Assembly (NCBI RefSeq): GCF_900104265.1
Contig: NZ_FNJJ01000018.1
Span: forward strand, 1 to 64,000
DNA: 64,000 bases
Direction of reading: 5' to 3'
DNA from: Ectopseudomonas guguanensis
GTDB lineage: Bacteria; Pseudomonadota; Gammaproteobacteria; Pseudomonadales; Pseudomonadaceae
Part shown: in pieces, positions 62,280-64,000 of the stretch
Layout: each line of letters begins with the position of its first letter
Numbering within the stretch: position 1 is the first letter of the stretch
Program-made: the position numbers and the translations under genes
The notes under the pieces: model-generated
What the model saw: only the letters and a program-made list of their open reading frames with translations
Database searches by the model: none
Told to the model about the DNA's origin: nothing

Positions 62280-62302
62280 GAAACCTCGAAAGGAGTAGCA
62301 AT

Positions 62303-63376
62303 ATGGCGGTACCACTGGATGGAGTGTTGAGTCAGGCCCAGCGCGAGAGCTTAGAAATTGTCAGCTTCATCTTCCACATCATCGACGCAGATGCTGGAGA
62401 GGATGAAGACGTTGTTTTCCTTGATGAGGTGCAACTACAGGCCGCTCAAAAGAAGTTCTTTCTAGATCGGCTGCGTGACATCGCCGAAGGCACACAGTAT
62501 GTGTTCAAGCAGGACGCCGTACACCTGAAAGAGAAGTGCCAACAGCTGATTGAGGCTCCGGATCGATTCATCGAGCTTTCACGCCAGATCACCACAGATT
62601 TTTCTGGCCGACACCAAGGGCAGATGTCCGCTGGCGTATTCATCGTGTCCATTGTGAAGTACCTAGCGGCTGCACATGATTGGAGACAGCTAGTTTTCCT
62701 AGTAAAAATGGATAAGCAACCCTCGTTTACTTACAGCTATGAGGAAAAGGATGGTCGAAGAGTTGCTGTTATCAATGAGGTTCAGAACTCTCTCAATGAG
62801 AGCAAGAACGCCATTCAGAAGAGCGCCTTGATAGATGTATCTGACCAGTTCGCGTGGGATGTACTAGCTTTTGACCGGGTGAAGAAACCGGGGCTGGGTG
62901 ACTACTTTAGAGCTTTTCTCGGGGTAACAGAGCGCCAGCAGGACGCCGTATTGACGAGGGCAGCCCATAGCCAGGTACGAAAGTGGGCGAAAAAGCTGAC
63001 TCCTGAACAGCTACCGCCCGGGGAGGATCTGAATACCTTTGCAGGCAGGTCGCTCAACTACCTTAATGACCATGACGTCTTTGAGACAGACGATTACCTC
63101 AACGCCGTGGTACGTGACGAAGATGCTGATCGTAAGGCAGAGCTAATGGGGTCTTTGCGGGAGGTTCTTGCCGAAGCAGGCGTCGCAGGGCAACAATTCC
63201 GCCCCCAACCCGGATCGTTGCGTACTAGCGAGCGAAAGCAGGTCTACCAAACGCTTGAGGGTGTCACTATTTCTTTTGAAGGGAGCGCCGAGGCGGTTGG
63301 CCTGGCTATCGAACCACTAGGTAACGGCCGGGCCCGAGTTACAATTGAAACGAATCGGCTGGACGCCAAAGGTTGA
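62303..63376 (+). CDS. 37-kDa nucleoid-associated protein (NA37/YejK-like)
   Basis: A 357-residue protein whose order of segments resembles E. coli YejK: an N-terminal SFIFHIID strand, a central GQMSAGVFIVSIVKYLAAAHDW region, and the YejK-type block LGDYFRAFLGVTERQQ (E. coli has DFFMDFLGASE). A strong AAAGGAG site lies 7 bases before this ATG; an upstream in-frame ATG at 62276 overlaps the small peptide. GC content falls sharply (24 of 60 bases in 62701-62760 versus 37 of 60 in a backbone stretch), indicating horizontal gain. The next gene starts after 6 bases, so the two form an operon. Function in this setting unknown. Confidence 0.72.
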   Translation: MAVPLDGVLSQAQRESLEIVSFIFHIIDADAGEDEDVVFLDEVQLQAAQKKFFLDRLRDIAEGTQYVFKQDAVHLKEKCQQLIEAPDRFIELSRQITTDFSGRHQGQMSAGVFIVSIVKYLAAAHDWRQLVFLVKMDKQPSFTYSYEEKDGRRVAVINEVQNSLNESKNAIQKSALIDVSDQFAWDVLAFDRVKKPGLGDYFRAFLGVTERQQDAVLTRAAHSQVRKWAKKLTPEQLPPGEDLNTFAGRSLNYLNDHDVFETDDYLNAVVRDEDADRKAELMGSLREVLAEAGVAGQQFRPQPGSLRTSERKQVYQTLEGVTISFEGSAEAVGLAIEPLGNGRARVTIETNRLDAKG

Positions 63377-63382
63377 GGAATC

Positions 63383-64000
63383 ATGCCCGCTATAGCGGAT
63401 CTACTTAAAGCGATCCTTGAACTGCGTGACCATGCCACGCAGTTCTTTGATGAGAGCTTTCGCCTAACGGTGGAGGGCGAGTCGCTGAGTGGTGCCGTAA
63501 AGGCAGCCCTTCAAAAGATCGATGTACTAACCAGACAACTTGACCTTGATGCACCTACTGTCATGATCTCTGGTGCAGCAGTGGACACAGCCGAACTGGC
63601 ATCGGACACCTTCGATGACGAGCCATGGAGGCTCGTCTTTGGCAAGTCCCCACTTGCTCAGAAAATGCGCGCCAGGGACGATGAAAATACGCTGGTGTTC
63701 TTCACGACTGAGGGCTTCCTGGAATGGGGGGAGCGTATTGATCCGTTCCAATACCCCGGTAAAAATGAGCCCGATCTAGCTCGCCCAACGACGATTCGTG
63801 TCAACGGGCTGACCGCCGGATTTGGCGGGCCGTTGCTTTGGGTATTACCGCCGACGGGGCAGGCCTCGAGCGTCCCGACCAACAAACTCCCTGATCAGTC
63901 TGATGTGCATGGGTTGATTCACACCAATGCAGTTAAGCCTCTGCGGGTTTGCCCAAGCGCCTATGCGCTAACTTGGGGAGATCTCGGCAGCCCTGCGGCG
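63383..64000 (+). CDS. partial unknown protein running off the window
   Basis: An open frame of 206 codons from ATG 63383 (MPAIADLLKAILELRDHATQ) to the right edge with no stop. It follows the NA37 gene by 6 bases, with a GAGGAAT ribosome-binding stretch. Visible parts: a helical N-terminal segment (about 1-55), a beta-rich middle (LVFFTTEGFLEWGERI near 104-120), and Pro/Gly-rich segments (GGPLLWVLPPTG). I recognise no family. No signal or membrane helix. Low GC matches its partner, so it is part of the same acquired module. Confidence 0.7.
   Translation, partial: MPAIADLLKAILELRDHATQFFDESFRLTVEGESLSGAVKAALQKIDVLTRQLDLDAPTVMISGAAVDTAELASDTFDDEPWRLVFGKSPLAQKMRARDDENTLVFFTTEGFLEWGERIDPFQYPGKNEPDLARPTTIRVNGLTAGFGGPLLWVLPPTGQASSVPTNKLPDQSDVHGLIHTNAVKPLRVCPSAYALTWGDLGSPAA

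Overview
The window is a stretch of a Pseudomonas chromosome (gammaproteobacterium, high-GC coding sequence). The gene order is one I remember for the P. aeruginosa PAO1 interval from about PA0575 to PA0668, read in reverse: tyrS, M23 peptidase, anmK, erpA, argC, hemJ, coq7, vfr, trpCDGE, gph, rpe, a polyamine-type ABC transporter with its two-component system, murU-amgK, lptD-surA-pdxA-rsmA-apaGH, glpE, prkA-yeaH-spoVR, cca, folKB, plsY, tsaD, rpsU-dnaG-rpoD and an rmcA-like c-di-GMP regulator. The species cannot be fixed from the sequence alone. The synteny statements rest on memory, not on a search.

Layout. 1-9.5 kb: a strong leftward promoter at the edge (probably for an rRNA operon outside the window), tyrS, cell-wall hydrolysis and recycling (M23, anmK), Fe-S assembly (erpA), a leftward argC-coiled coil-bactofilin group, then hemJ, a nitronate monooxygenase and an exported PLP fold-III protein. 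9.6-16 kb: a zinc-ribbon/DUF805 membrane protein, an SDR, a Ycf46-like AAA ATPase, a sulfatase-modifying-factor-fold protein, coq7, osmC-like and vfr. 16-21.7 kb: a compact leftward trpE-G-D-C block preceded by a Trp-rich leader peptide, then gph and rpe. 21.7-29.6 kb: a leftward transport operon plus sensor kinase and response regulator, resembling agtABCD/agtSR. 29.6-40.9 kb: envelope biogenesis and cell-wall recycling (murU, amgK, lptD, surA) with pdxA, rsmA, apaG, apaH and glpE. 41-46.6 kb: the prkA-yeaH-spoVR stress module and a lipoprotein. 46.7-51 kb: cca, folate genes, plsY and tsaD, with many REP-type repeats. 51-59.2 kb: the rpsU-dnaG-rpoD macromolecular synthesis operon, rmcA and a CAU tRNA.

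Downstream of that tRNA (59.2 kb to the right edge) the content becomes accessory: a hipBA toxin-antitoxin pair with four evenly spaced operators, an orphan palindrome, a membrane-anchored NERD nuclease-like protein with a C4 zinc finger, and then a clearly lower-GC pair made of a 37-kDa nucleoid-associated-protein homologue and an unrecognised gene that runs off the window. This last pair is the best candidate for an undescribed system, but only its first part is visible.

Regulatory structure that can be read directly includes the trpE leader peptide, a GacA-box-like palindrome upstream of the transporter operon, the hip operators, several rho-independent terminators, and REP elements whose first bases supply the TAG stop codons of three neighbouring genes.
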